NCBI GenBank assembly: GCA_015698045.1
Contig: BLAL01000324.1
Coordinates: 952,501 to 1,016,500, forward strand
Direction: 5' to 3'
From: Rhizophagus clarus
Taxonomy: Eukaryota; Glomeromycota; Glomeromycetes; Glomerales; Glomeraceae
DNA length: 64,000 bases
In this document: positions 1 through 11,954 of the stretch, in pieces
How positions within the stretch are numbered: position 1 is the stretch's first letter
Layout of the letters: each line of letters begins with the position of its first letter
Program-made: the position numbers and the translations under genes
The notes under the pieces: generated by a model
The model's input: the letters and a program-made list of their open reading frames with translations, nothing else
Told to the model about the DNA's origin: nothing
The model's database searches: none

Positions 1-584
1 CGTTTATACGAGGGCGCAATAAGTCCTTGCATTAAACAGGATCTGTACTACTTTGGTACTTCCAAACACAACAATAATTATTTTTGGAAGCTTCCAAATA
101 AGTATATACGTTTAAATGTGAAAAATTTTGGAATATTGGAAGGATCAGAAGGAATTGGGAGACCAATTCCAAATAAAATTCTTTAATATATCCGGTAATG
201 TAATGTAATGTATTACATTTCATAACCTGATGACTTGAATCTAATTCATTCAATATGTATAAACTTCTCGTTACATTGGACTAGGGTTCAACTTAAAACT
301 ACTATATGTTTTGAAAGAATAACTTAAAATCCAACTAATAAATTATTATCGTTATAATTATTGTCACTCTTATTTTTCATTTTGATTCACTATAAATTTA
401 GATCTCGCTTGAGAAGAATGATAATTATTTTAAATCGTAAATCAAAGATTGAAGAATGATTTCTATTGTTTATTTTTGCAATTGTGTCGAATTTGAAAAC
501 TTTGCATTTTTTTTTTTTAAAAAAAAAATAAATAGCACTTTTTATGGTCTATCTCATACTCTAACAGTTAATTGCATGTTCAGC
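1..584. other. AT-rich flank, no gene recognised
   Basis: Nothing gene-like could be supported here. It contains a T-run followed directly by an A-run near 508-529, a perfect A/T palindrome type that recurs many times in this window, and the 3' flank of the kelch pseudogene on the minus strand. Confidence 0.6.
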
Positions 585-2085
585 TTAAGGAGCATATATA
601 ACGGTTTTCTTCCTACGATATAATAAGTAACTAATAGATAAAATAACTATTACACCTGTAATACTTCAAATTGTCCCGCCCAATATTTCTATTGTTTGAG
701 GTGCTGCTCCACTTGCGCCATTTGCGTTGTTTGCTGTCTCACTTATACTACTTGGAGTAAAATTTTTAACCCACTTGAAATTATTTACATCACTTACATC
801 AATCATATGAATTTGATTACTTTGAACAACAACACCATTATTATAGAACAATCCTAAATTTGAAGAAAAAAATTAATAAAATTTAATTCAAGTAAAGTAT
901 AATTTCATTAATATAACATTTCATACCAAATGCAATAACCATATAATTTCCAACAAGAGTAGCCGTATGTCCTCTGAATGGTACAGAACTAGGTGGTGTA
1001 TTGATATTAGTAGGTCTGGACCACTCAAGAGCAAGAGCATTAAAAATTAATATTGGATCAGGAACAGGTAATCCTTGAGAATTTATTCCTCCATAAACAA
1101 TAATAAGACTATCTTTTGCTGGGAAAACATTTTTAAAAAAAATAAAAATTAGTAATTTTTACAGTAGATATGTATTTTTAAATGTGATATATACTCAAGA
1201 CCGTTGTATATAAACTTCTAGGTGATGGTGTGTTAATCTATGGACAATTATATTGTGACAAATTTTTTAATAATATGCATTAAATAGTAAGAAATTGGTA
1301 TAAATATCCCTCTCCATTACAAAGATAATTACCGTATCGTATGAAATCCATGAGCTCAATTTGGTAACATATACAGTAATTGTCTCAAACTATATTATAT
1401 ATATACATTCAATTAAAAAATCATTCGTATCTAATAATGATAAAATCCATTCAAATTATTATACACTATTCAAACCAAGAATAAAACTTCTTCCATAACC
1501 AAAAGTATGATTATCAATATAAAAAACATTTCCATTTTGTGGTGAGAAATCAGTATCATTTATTAGAAATGGCGTTGACCAATCCCCCGTTAAAAGTATC
1601 ATTACAAAATAAATATAACGCTGCTTCTTTATCACAAACGGTTGATAACCATCGAATTTTAACGGTTGATATAGGTGCTGGGTCCTTAGACCACCCTGTA
1701 TACGTTGCGAATTTTAAAAAAAAGGGGTTGTCATTTTCAAAAAATTCACCAAATAGAATGATCGTATTTTTGCCAATACCACATATAGTTGATATTGCAT
1801 TGAATTTGAAAATTGTTAGTTAAATCAATTATTGGTAAATAGAATCTAAATTAAAAGGCTTTGAAACATCTAAATAAAAAAAAAATCATTAGTCAATGCA
1901 TTTGTTTCAGTTTCTCCACCAATAAAATATATTTTATCGTCAATATGATGTGTGGTGTGACTACTACGTCCAACAGGTATACAGTGTCGAAACATTTTGA
2001 TTAAAAAAATGTCGCAAATACACTTAACACCATATTTATTTGGTATTATTGTACAATAAAGTTTCACAAGGGTCAGGAAACACAC
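585..2085 (-). pseudogene. kelch-repeat protein, broken copy
   Basis: On the minus strand, kelch-type beta-propeller blades can be read in several frames: a first blade with DDKIYFIGG near 1910-1960, a stretch like DVSKPFNL near 1850-1875, TIILFGE near 1750, DWSTPFLIND near 1560, and a well preserved exon (927-1121) with KDSLIIVYGG and RGHTATLVGNYMVIAFG. An intron at 854-926 has clean GT and AG ends (GTATGA, TTTAG) and restores the glycine codon. Damage: frameshifts in homopolymers near 1880 and 1720, stops near 1460, and an in-frame TGA at 666-668 directly before a hydrophobic stretch (ITGVIVILSISYLL) that would be a C-terminal membrane anchor ending at 585. The signal peptide expected of secreted or anchored kelch proteins is not visible at the 5' end. 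Family identity is fairly sure; loss of function is inferred from the disruptions. Confidence 0.75.
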
Positions 2086-2098
2086 GTTTTAATACTGC

Positions 2099-2528
2099 TG
2101 TTACTCTGGTCAGTTCGTCGATCAGGTAACTATGACTTGGAGACAGGGATGCAATAGATATGTCTCAAAGTCCAATCAACAAGACACACTATTCACAAAG
2201 GGACAGTTCGTTTATAAGGTAAAAGAGTTTATTTATTAATTATATGAACTTGTTATTCCAACTTTGTTATTTCTCTCTATTTTTCAACTAAAGAGAAAAT
2301 TCAGGATATAAGGATATTTATACAAAATAAAATATATTTAAAAATATAACAAATAAATCTAATATATCAAATAAAACTAATAAATCAAATAAATAAAATA
2401 AATCAAATAAATCAAACAAACTGATATATCAAATATATCGGAAATATCAAAAATAACAGGCTACGATGGCTTTGGCTTAGGCGGCTATATATACTTTGCC
2501 ACAATATCACGTGATTACTACGCCAACA
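2099..2528 (-). repeat. putative LTR (3' LTR orientation) with polypurine tract
   Basis: Read on the minus strand the segment starts TGTTGGCG and ends GTAACA, the TG...CA signature of retrotransposon LTRs. Directly before it on that strand (2529-2541) lies a purine tract, AAAGAAGGGGGGAAC, as expected for the polypurine tract that precedes a 3' LTR. Length is about 430 bp. The middle is low complexity with repeated AATCAAATA-like units near 2340-2450. No partner LTR, pol gene or 5-bp duplication was found, so this may be a fragment of a truncated element. Confidence 0.45.
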
Positions 2529-2541
2529 GTTCCCCCCTTCT

Positions 2542-3230
2542 TTAGTTTGAACTCTGTTGAAAACTCTTTTTTTTTCACCACACTACTCACCCAACCCGCT
2601 AGTACATAGGGGTCACTCGTAATCTACTGAACTTAGTCTCCAAAGAGAACAACTCGTGCTTAATGAAAAGCTCGAAAAAGACAGCAGAGAGGCTGATCAT
2701 ATTGGCCAGTTATGACCATACACGTGTGACAGCGATTTTGTGTTGATGATGGACTCATATTTATACCAATTTTTAAATTTGTACGAATTATGGGATTGGA
2801 AATTAGTGGAAAAGTGTCAGTTCAGCAGAATATCTTCTGAAATCCAATTTTTTTCTTGATTGTACGATATTTCTGAAGTCCTATCTATTTCGTCATTTTT
2901 TTCTTCCTTTTTCTTCAAATTTGCCTCATGTTCCTTATTCTTTTTTTGCACCTACAGCAGCTACTCTCAAAGTTTTGAATTGTTTTCCATGGAAAAATGT
3001 CCTTTTTTTATTCTATATGCTATTTCATTGTATTTTAATAAAAGTTTTATATAATCATTATTAATATTACGATTGACTTATCGAAGAACTGAGATATTTT
3101 TTATTTGTTATCTAAACTATTGACAAAATTCATAGACCTTGTTAAAAAAATTAGATATTATGGACTTATGAAAAAAAAATTGACTATTTCCAAACAGCTG
3201 ATTTACAAGAATCGGTGAAATACACGTCGG
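2542..3230. other. no gene recognised; possible internal remnant of LTR element
   Basis: AT-rich, with one less AT-rich part at 2580-2740 next to the polypurine tract that could be the 3' internal end of the LTR element. No conserved retroviral-type domain could be read. Confidence 0.4.
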
Positions 3231-3239
3231 AAGTGTCCA

Positions 3240-3466
3240 GGACCCAGAAATATATATACTGTATATACAGTATATAGGGGTCAGGTCCAGCCAAAAAAAT
3301 TTACTATTAGCTGTACGCATTTTTTCAGGGCCGGAATTACAATAATGCTAGCCAGTTTCTAAATTAAGAAACAAATCTTTGGCCAGTATTATCTAAAATT
3401 ATCTAAAAAAGGAAAGAAAGACAATTTTTTTTGGAATCTGACCCCTATATATATATTTCTGGGTCC
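3240..3466. mobile_element. MITE with terminal inverted repeats, 227 bp
   Basis: The ends are inverted copies: GGACCCAGAAATATATATA at 3240 and its complement ending at 3466, followed inward on both sides by a second matching block (TATAGGGGTCAG against CTGACCCCTATA). The flanks 3231-3239 and 3467-3475 share AGTGTCC, compatible with an imperfect 9-bp target-site duplication. No coding capacity. Confidence 0.7.
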
Positions 3467-4976
3467 TAGTGTCCTGGGCTAATTCTATCAAATGTTTCTG
3501 GGATAATTTCTGACACTTCGTAATTGTATTTTTTCATAATATCCAAAAGAAATGATTTTCATTAAAAGAATTCTTAATCTAATTAGAAATCTCAAATTTA
3601 CCTGAAACACCTTTTCGTTTACTTCATGATCCGCTTTTATAAGAAAATTCAATTAGAAGAAAATTCAATAAAATATATGAAGATTCCTTTTTTTTTTTTT
3701 TTTACTATTCTTACTTACTCGATCCATCAGTGTGAAAAAAGCTAAAAAAAAAATTTTTTTTTTTTTTTAGTTTAAGAATAAACACTTAAACGGGCGTTAA
3801 CGTTAAAATTTAATTATCATAAAATTTTTTAATGTCATTCTTTGTGAAATTTTTTACTGAGCAAACTTCTCATGATACTGTCCATGGTAGGATCACGAGT
3901 AATATCTTTTGTCGTTGAAATGACTTCTTTTTTCGTCATTTAAAGCTGCGTAAAAAAAAATTACACAAATGGCGTTTATTAATTGTCTATCTATATAGGA
4001 AGGAAACTACTAGCTTACAAAAAGAAATATTATCTAAAAAACGTAAGTTTTATTCGCATGATACATATATGAAACAACAAAAGTCATATGATTGACGCCT
4101 CGGATAATGAAATAATAAGTAAATTGTATCTGGTATGTTTATCTATTTTCCTGGATTTTTTTTACATCAAAACAACATTAAAGTTCAAAAAATGTGACAA
4201 AACACGACAAAGATTTATTATTAGAATTCTAATTAATTTATATGCAACAAATTCAGAATAATCTTGTATTAATAAAGGCATTTTAAAAAAAATTTCATCC
4301 GGGTTACGGTTCAAACCGGATATTTTTCATACGGTTTATAAACTGGATGAAACCGCGAAATCCGGATATCCGAAAAAAAAAAAACTTCCATAAGTGCATC
4401 ATCTATAGGTGCATGAAACAATTGAAACATGTAAATTCTCTCTATGAAGTGCACGGTAAGCTCAGTTCCAATAGATAAGAGCTCTTAATAATTACTCTAT
4501 ATATGCACACCCTGCCATTACCCTGCCTCTATAAGTGCACATTTTATTCTTAGGGAGGTGTCAGTACCCTCCGCCTAAAATATTATCTGCACTTTATGTT
4601 GGTAGAAATGTCTATCATAAATCAGCGCCGTGCCACGATTACGAATTCATGTATCTGTTAAGTCATAAGATTATTTATTTATTTATTTATCTGTTATTAT
4701 TATTATCTATAATTGAAATAACCCAAAACATTAACGACTTACCGGCTAATAACCGGTCATTCTTAATCCTGACCAAATACTAAACTCTGAGCAACCGTTT
4801 TGAACTGGTTAAACAAAATCTTTAGCCAGTTAATTGGTTAACAGCCTCAGCCTCTAACCTTTTAAGTAGTAGAAATTTTATAGTTTTCTAAAATGATGCA
4901 ATCAAAGAGTACGTGTTATCAAAAAATTTTTTAAATTTTTTTATAAAAATGGCTCGATATCGGTTTAAAGCATATA
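3467..4976. other. no gene recognised
   Basis: AT-rich sequence with A/T homopolymers (3689-3705, 3744-3768) and short palindromes rich in CCGGT/ACCGG near 4300-4370 and 4740-4770 that look like decayed transposon ends. No open frame with family resemblance. Confidence 0.5.
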
Positions 4977-4985
4977 TCACACACT

Positions 4986-5138
4986 ATACATGTGAAATTT
5001 GCCGAAATTATTGCCGAAGTTGAAATTCCGATATCGAAAATATTTTGTAATTCTGACCAAATTTGTAATGCCGGAAAGAATTACAAAATATGATTTTCGA
5101 TCTTGGAATTTCAATTTTGGTTAAATTACCACATGTAT
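4986..5138. mobile_element. MITE, ATACATGTG family, copy 1
   Basis: Inverted ends ATACATGTG and CACATGTAT bound 153 bp whose arms carry GCCGAAATTATTGCCGAA and its imperfect complement. Flanks are TCACACACT (4977-4985) and TCACACACA (5139-5147), an 8/9 match. A second copy with its own 10-bp duplication lies at 22874-23059. The 9-10 bp duplications fit Mutator-like elements. Confidence 0.72.
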
Positions 5139-5147
5139 TCACACACA

Positions 5148-5962
5148 TTAAGAATTTCGTTTAAAATATTTGTTATTGATCTTTATCTTTATGGTTGTTT
5201 TATCTAGTGATTTTTAAATTAATTCTTTTTCCTTTTTATTAATATTAATGCTAATTATCGAATTATCTAAAAATATAGGAGATTCAGATGGTAATTATTT
5301 CAAAATAATTAATATCATTACATGTGATTAGTTACAATACATAATTTTTTTTTCATATACAGAGGAAATTTATTATGAAAGTATGGCGGTGGACATTATC
5401 CTAAATTAGGATGGAAGTGCAAAAAATTGAATAGTACGTACAAATACTAAAAATTTTCGTACTAGTACGTACGAATATTTTAAAATTTTGTACATTATTT
5501 TTTTCTGTATATTATTTTTTCATGGATTATTTTTAACATATAAAAAAATTTTATTTTACAATTATAAATAAACTACAACAAAAAACATAAAAATTATATA
5601 GTTAAGTTTTTAGATGGCGATTTTGTAATTCAATACTATAGCTTCAGTTTTTTTCTAAGCTTTACTTGACATCCTAATAAGGCGAATTTTTCTTTCTTCA
5701 AGTTCATATAATTTCGTTCTCTTTTTTAATTGGGTTTGTAGATGATTTTTTAAATTTCAACCAGGATTTCATTATTTTTATCTTCTAATTTAGTAGTATT
5801 AGATCCTGTTTCTGCCAAAACGTTGCATGTGATTTGAGAACTTGTATCGTGTTGTTAATATTTTTCTTTAGAATTTATAGATGAAGCTTTTCTTTTACAC
5901 GAAGTTGTGGCCTTTGCTTTTTTATTATATTTTATAGCTAAATTAATAAATATATCAGTATA

Positions 5963-6000
<38 letters not shown>

Positions 6001-8493
6001 TGCATAATTTGTGTCTTTTGACATCATTTTTATCATTTCTGGTATACGTTATGCCCAAATTGTATTGTGTACTTAGTCTGTCTCAGTGTACTTTTAATTT
6101 TAATAACTTTTCATCATGCCTTTTTCCACTAAAAAAAAAAATCAAATTAATAACAAATATATAGAAGTATATTACCATAAAATAGTTGACGTCAACTTCA
6201 ACTGCTTTCCTTCTCTATTAATTAAAGCATGGGCTATTTCTGCTACATTAGTATTATCACCCTAAATTTGATGCTCCATTTTTTGACATATTTATATTTA
6301 AAGATGAAATTATCCATGGAGTCATATAATAATATTTTGCCCAATATAAATAAATATAAAAAATGTTTTAATGGTTATTTTTAAAATTATTTCAAATTTA
6401 AATAATAAACTGATTTACTTTTTGCGCCAGATTTATCCAAGATTCAACAGATTCTCGTGAAGGAGCATGTATTAAGAATGAATTTTGCTAAATTATATAT
6501 TTCTTTTGAAAAATTTTTGTTAAATTGAATTCTATATTATAAAATGAATAAATATTTAAAATGTTTCTAATTTGATAAAAAATAGCATAAAATAAATTAT
6601 TGTACATAAAATAGACAGACAAATCATTCGTATCAGTAAAATTGTATATCTAATTAAGCAAACCATTTTGTAAAGATTGCTTTAACTGTTAGTCAAATGT
6701 ACGAAAGTTGAATCCTAATTTAATTAATACACGTCCCTAATAACATTTTGAATTTACTTAAAAAATTTTGTTTTCTGAAAAATTTTCGGTTCTACCTTAT
6801 TCAAAGAGATGATTCACAAATGGAGGAGACTGAATTCCATTTGAATATGTTTTCAATTAAATAATCAACTAATTCTTGAGATGGTTAATCGGCAGCAGCT
6901 GACGTTTCACGTTTCTTACAATGAAATAATAGTTTTAAATACAATATTTTAAAAGATGATTATTGGAAAACTTAATGTGGGTTCATTCTTTATTTGAAGC
7001 CAAAATGCATTGTAAAAATTGGAGAACTGGTACATAGGACAATCATGTGCGTACGAAATATTTTTTTGTGCCAGTTTTCTCCTTTTCTTTTTGTTAAAAC
7101 TCAGACAGTTATCTGATTATTGATATTGAAAATTGAAATATTTGAATTTATTAAGTTTACCACACAATAAGCATATGGCGACATACCGTTTGTATTACAA
7201 ACAAAGAAAAGTCATATGGAAAAACATCCGTTTTTTTTTAAACTAACGTTATGTAACCATGTTGTTAAATTTGGGCTGAAATCAACACAAGTTTTCTTAG
7301 ATATTCAACCAATCATTCTCTAAAGAATGCTCAAATAAGTAATGCATGAAAGTAAAAAATTTTTTTGTGGATGATTCTTTTAATTTAAAAGAAATTATTT
7401 TAAACAATATAATTAAAATGTTGTACAATTTAATAAACTAAACTGTAAGGCGTACTGTACAACTTCTTAATGGAGGAGGAATTCCGATCTGCGCCCACAT
7501 GATGTGATCATTACTGATTACTAATCAAAAAAAAAAAAAAACTGGTAGGAAACTAGTTTTGTTAAAAATTCCTTAAAGAGCTGAGCAGTATGTCAGATGT
7601 AAACAGATATGCACAAACGAATATATAGATATAATATTATATAATTATATGATTATTTTACTTTTAATAGAACATTTTCTAGAAGTCTAAAAAAAATATT
7701 TTAAAGTTAACTGAAATGATAGAAATTTCGAAGTGAATACCAAGCCACAACTAAGGATAAAATCGGATTAGTAATAAAATTTGTATCGTTTTAGAACGGG
7801 AAAGAACGGATTATTGTGACGTGTCAATTTGTAATAGGAAATAAAGAAACAGTTTTCAGTTAACAGTTAAATAATGATTATTTTATAAACAAATAAAAAT
7901 GGAAATTTCATAACGAAATTGTGGAAATCTGTGACGAAATTCTTTAATGGAGTTCCTTTTTTAGAAATATTACAAATCTGATAATTAAAAAAAAAACACA
8001 CAAAATACAGGAATATCTTTGACAAAAAAATGCTATTGTTTCTATTTTAAAATAAATTATTAAATTTTTCATTGTTAAATCACTAAAAATTATAATTATA
8101 ATTAACTAATAATATACTGATTCTTTGTCTTTTTTTTTTCAAAGAGGCATTTTTTACTATCCATATTTCAAAATTTTGACAATCAAATGAAATTTTTTCG
8201 ACGTCATCAAGACACCAACGGAAGTCAAATTCCCTGTATTAAAAGAAAACCAGGTTAAAGACAGAATAAATACAAAAATTAATGGTCTTTTAAACAATGT
8301 TTAAATGACTATATTAATATAAATTTTAATATAAATTGAGAACCTTTCCTACGTTCTTTTTCTCGTTGAAAAGAAATTATTAAAAGAAATTTCTTATTAT
8401 CTTACATTATCCAATTAATTCACTTAATAATTAATACTTCGTTCGTTTTTATTTTATACACGATTAATAAAAAAAAAAAGGTTAATAACGAAA
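5148..8493. other. no intact gene; AT-rich with degenerate coding traces
   Basis: No intact gene. On the minus strand 5640-6300 carries coding-like stretches broken by stops, such as NVAEIAHALINREGKQL near 6190-6260 and RNYMNLKKEKFALLGCQVKL near 5660-5720, which may be remains of a protein with a helical tail; family not established. An AT dinucleotide repeat lies at 5966-5997. Confidence 0.4.
5966..5997. repeat. AT microsatellite
   Basis: About 16 uninterrupted TA dinucleotides. Confidence 0.9.
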
Positions 8494-9362
8494 ATGGAAG
8501 AGTGGAAAAAAAAGACGTTAAGAGAAAAGATAAGGAGAAGGAGTAATAAAATATTTAAAACAATAGATGAGGATGTACGTTATAAATAATTCATAATATA
8601 TTTAATTTTGTTTAAATAACTTTTATTTATTTATTTATTTATTTTTAGAATAAGAAAATTATAATAGATTACATGGAAGAATGGAAAAAAAGAGGAAAGA
8701 TTCCTAAAAATCCCTTTGTAGAATTATCTAAAAAATTAAAGAATCGTTATAATCCAAAAGCGATTTGCGATTAGTAAGTTAACGTCTCATTTCGTTAATA
8801 TAATTTTTTTTACAAAATAAAATCAAGTAATTTATAAAATTTTACGTCATAAATATTAGTTATTGGAATATACTTGATCCGCGACGTAAGTTTTAAAAAA
8901 ATTCCATTTTTCTTTTTCTTTTTTTTTTTAAAAAAAAAAAAACTTAAAATTAATTTTTTCTTGTCTTTTTTAGTTAACCATGAACCTTTCTCGCAGGAAG
9001 AGAAAGAATATATTTATAAATGGGGCAAGAAATATCAAGAATTTAATGATGGGAATATTCATTGGAAGCTTTTGCAGCCTAAAATAGAAGCAGAGTTTGG
9101 AAAATTCCGTTCCCGAAATAGTCTCAAAAATATTTGGAATACTAGAAAAAAACAGGTTATTAAAGTACAAATCAAGATTCCCGAAGAAATTGACAAGGAA
9201 AATAAAGATGAAATTGAATATGATGAGTATAAAGTTGATTATAAAATATATAAAAATGAAAACGATGATGAAATGGAATTTGATGAATGTGAAGATAAAA
9301 ATGATGTTAAACCTTTCACTAAACATTCAATTCAGTTCTTATTAAATGATAATATTCTTTAA
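8494..9362 (+). CDS. Myb/SANT-like DNA-binding protein, type I (copy A)
   Basis: Four-exon model 8494-8574, 8649-8773, 8860-8885, 8974-9362 gives 206 aa with all splice sites GT-AG and frame kept (621 nt). Exon 2 plus the 26-nt exon 3 form a first Myb-like repeat (helices around IIIDYMEEWKKRG and PFVELSKKL, then PKAICDYYWNILDP where the third tryptophan sits). Exon 4 starts a second repeat: FSQEEKEYIYKW, then NIHWKLLQPKI and RSRNSLKNIWNTRKKQ, matching Myb spacing of W residues. The tail is acidic and lysine-rich and ends LLNDNIL. Expected role is sequence-specific DNA binding in the nucleus; this follows from the fold only. The start is the first ATG after an A-rich leader and gives an N-terminus like the type I paralogues at 18976-19738 and 32138-32827. 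Confidence 0.75.
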
Positions 9363-9502
9363 ATTTGTATTCAATTGTTATTATCGTGCTCCGCTGTATG
9401 ATGATGATGATTTGTAATTTAATTATTTTTTATGCGTAAGTTTAATAATTACAATAAACTTTATTTAAGCTATATACAATACATGTGTTGTAATTATTAA
9501 TT

Positions 9503-9790
9503 ATGGCTATTAAGATCATTATTATTGAAAATAACAACAGAATTGATAAAAACTTTATCAGCTGTTAATTTCGAAACCAATTCTTCCAAATTTTGACTTT
9601 TATTCTCTTGAATTTCATTCAAATCTCTCAATGGCTTTCTTGTAGCTTCAATATTACTGTTTGTTAAATTAATAACTTTACGATTATCTAGAAAAGGTTT
9701 AATTTTGCTAAATTGATTATTAAAAAAATATAATAAAATTTTTTAGAATATTATCATTAAGCAGTGATTTTGCAATAACGAAATTGTTTG
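9503..9790 (-). pseudogene. coding remnant on the opposite strand, possibly family tail
   Basis: Minus-strand reading from about 9716 to a TAA at 9503 gives a coherent hydrophilic peptide including PFLDNRKVINLTNSNIEA and KSQNLEELVSKLTAD. Just upstream (about 9740-9780) the same strand reads SLLNDNILKNF, close to the LLNDNIL end of the Myb-like protein that finishes at 9362. A candidate acceptor (CAATTTAG) lies near 9715. Probably a fragment of an inverted, diverged gene copy or of an unknown gene; no start codon found. Confidence 0.35.
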
Positions 9791-10387
9791 TGGATAAAGT
9801 GTAAAAAATGTTAGAAGATAGAGAGAAATAAAATTGGATAAAGAAAAAAAAGATGATAAAAACTAGTTTATTATAGCTTAATTTGAGTTTATTAATAGTT
9901 TAACGAATCATCATAATGTCACACGATAATATCATTATTGTGCTTGCGTTGATAAATATACAATTATTAACCAATGCTGCATTCTGATTGGACAGATTTG
10001 GCCACTACGTGGCCAAATCCTTACCAATCATCTGCTAGCATTGGTTAATAATTGTGATATTAATCGCTACAAGCACTATAATTTATAATTATAGTTAATT
10101 ATTATAATAACGTTATTTATTTATTTATTCATTTATAACAAAATTACATTTATATTTATTATCAATATACTGTATAAATAAAATAATTTTAAGTTTGCGT
10201 AACCACAACCGTTTTTTAAATGAAAACGTCTATTTAGAAAGATTACGTATACATACTAACTATGATAGTATAATGGAGATCAGCACATAATTACAAGTAT
10301 ACGGAGTCTAATTCCCGTAACAAATTAACCCGTTTTTTTAACGGTAGGCGGTGGTAAGAGGCCTAAGTTAGGAAAGTAAATAAAATG
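9791..10387. other. no gene recognised
   Basis: AT-rich. It holds an inverted repeat around 9965-10055 in which CAATTATTAACCAATGCT is answered by AGCATTGGTTAATAATTG, enclosing TTTGGCCACTACGTGGCCAAA: a perfect hairpin-capable palindromic block, possibly a small foldback element. Confidence 0.6.
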
Positions 10388-10566
10388 AACAATAAACTGT
10401 AATTTTGATTGTAATTTTATCCCTTCCATTTTTCGTGCCGGAATAAAAACTTCTTGCATGCAGCTTCAAAAACGGTAATTTTTTGTTTGAAAAGAGAGAT
10501 ATATATAGCTTTGGTAAAAATTTATCTGCCCAACATTCTTAGATTTTCGATTAATATATCATAAAA
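10388..10566 (+). promoter_or_regulatory. proximal promoter of type II Myb-like genes
   Basis: The block is shared with the upstream regions of the gene at 17230 and with an orphan copy at 58947-59075. Shared elements in order: CAATAAACTGTAATTTTGA, GCAGCTTCAAAAA, TGTTTGAAAAGA and a TATATATA box at 10500-10507, about 60 nt before the ATG. Conservation between paralogues is seen; promoter function is inferred. Confidence 0.55.
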
Positions 10567-11345
10567 ATGAAAGTAAAAGGACAGCGATTCACTGAAGAAG
10601 TACGTTGAATTTAAAAATGAATTATTTTAATTATTTTTTAATTAAAAAATTCCTTTCTATAGGTTGATAAAATTATTAGCGAACACATGAAAAGATGGGG
10701 ACATCTTCAAAATCCCTATATGAAAATTCGTGAAAAGATTCCGAAATATAGTTCAAAACAAATTCGTTATCGGTAAGATGATAATGTTATCTTTTTGTTT
10801 TTTTTTTTAACGAGAGTAAAAACTTATTTCAATTTTATTATAATTTTTTTAGTTGGATAAGTAAACTTAATCCAAGTCGTAAGTAACCAAATCTTAAAAT
10901 TCTTTTTAATTGAATTTACTATGATTCGATTTTAATTTTTTTTTTTTTTTCTTTTCTAGTCTGTACCGCGCCTCTAGAAGAAAACGAAAAATCGTTTATC
11001 GTTCAATGGGTTGAAAACAATCGAACTTCGGATGGTATAATTCATTGGAAAGATTTAATCACTGAAGTTAAAAAAAATTTTGGAAAATTACGTTCTGAAA
11101 ATACGCTTAAAAATTTTTGGCATCTAAGAAATAGAAGTATTTTAAAACAAAAAAAGGAAGTTAATTATGAAAATAATATTACTTTTGAGTACGAAAATGT
11201 AAAATATATCAATTCGTCAAATTTTAAAGATGAAAATATTTCTTTTCTTCCTTCTAATGCAAGTCGAATAGAAATCTTATGTTGGGTAGCTGAAGAACAA
11301 CATAAACGTGATTTCCCACATAAGTATTTTAGTCAGGATCATTAG
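10567..11345 (+). CDS. Myb/SANT-like DNA-binding protein, type II (copy B)
   Basis: Exons 10567-10599, 10663-10772, 10853-10878 and 10960-11345 (555 nt) encode 184 aa; every junction is GT-AG and the frame closes. The first repeat is FTEE + VDKIISEHMKRWG + PYMKIREKIP + SSKQIRYRWISKLNP, very close to the Myb pattern in which the last helix ends RW...L.P. The second repeat is LEENEKSFIVQWVENN, IIHWKDLITEV, then RSENTLKNFWHLRNRS. After a linker the protein ends with RIEILCWVAEEQHKRDFP, a C-terminal motif found again in the copies at 17230 and 20332. Expected to bind DNA in the nucleus. It looks intact and is the best candidate for a functional type II member. Its 3' flank (TTAACCCTGGAGG) is also shared with the copies near 12784 and 18020. 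Confidence 0.8.
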
Positions 11346-11954
11346 TTAACCCTGGAGGTTTATGTTGTATAGACAAGTGTTATATATATATATAGTATAT
11401 ATTATTATTTTTTTTTATAGAGAAATACACTTTTAAATAAATTTAATATTAATGATATTATTTGTAAATTTACACGGTAAATTATTACACACAAAAACGT
11501 ATTATCAATTTCTCATATAAAATGTAGTATTACAAAGAAATATGAACATAAAATGCTGTAAAGTGTGAATACTACTATATAAACGTAACTAAGATATATC
11601 ACTGAAGATACAAAAGCTATTTTACCGAAAGAATGTTCCGCCGAATGGAAAGTTCGTTTCTCTGGACGTAGATTTGCTATTCACCGACGTACATTTTGAC
11701 GAACTCCATTTCACCGAAGCTATTTCGTGAAATGGACGTTCCGTCGAAAACGGTAGTGAAAAATAATTTTCAAAATTGGAATACGGAGAAACATCGCTTA
11801 GAAATTTCACCGACCTTATAAAAGAAAAAATTGAACTAACGGTAGTATTCCGCATCACATATTAATAACATATTTTATTGAAAAAAAATTGTAGGTTTTC
11901 TTTACATCAATATAACATCATATGAATAAATTTAATTAAACATAGTTACCGGTA
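11346..11954. repeat. 3' flank shared by type II gene copies
   Basis: Downstream sequence containing TTAACCCTGGAGG, AGACAAGTGTTATAT and, at 11590-11790, a run of CACTGAA/ACCGAA/GGACGTTCCGTCGAAA motifs. The same order of motifs follows the relic ending at 12783 (to about 13080) and the gene ending at 18013 (to about 18335), so the duplicated unit includes gene plus several hundred bases of 3' DNA. Confidence 0.6.

Noticed and set aside
1539-1823. 94-aa plus-strand open frame
   Set aside because: Antisense of the kelch pseudogene; the minus strand carries the recognisable kelch motifs.
9097-9345. 82-aa alternative plus-strand frame inside copy A exon 4
   Set aside because: Shadow of the spliced Myb-like frame, with AT-biased composition and no homologous frame in paralogues.
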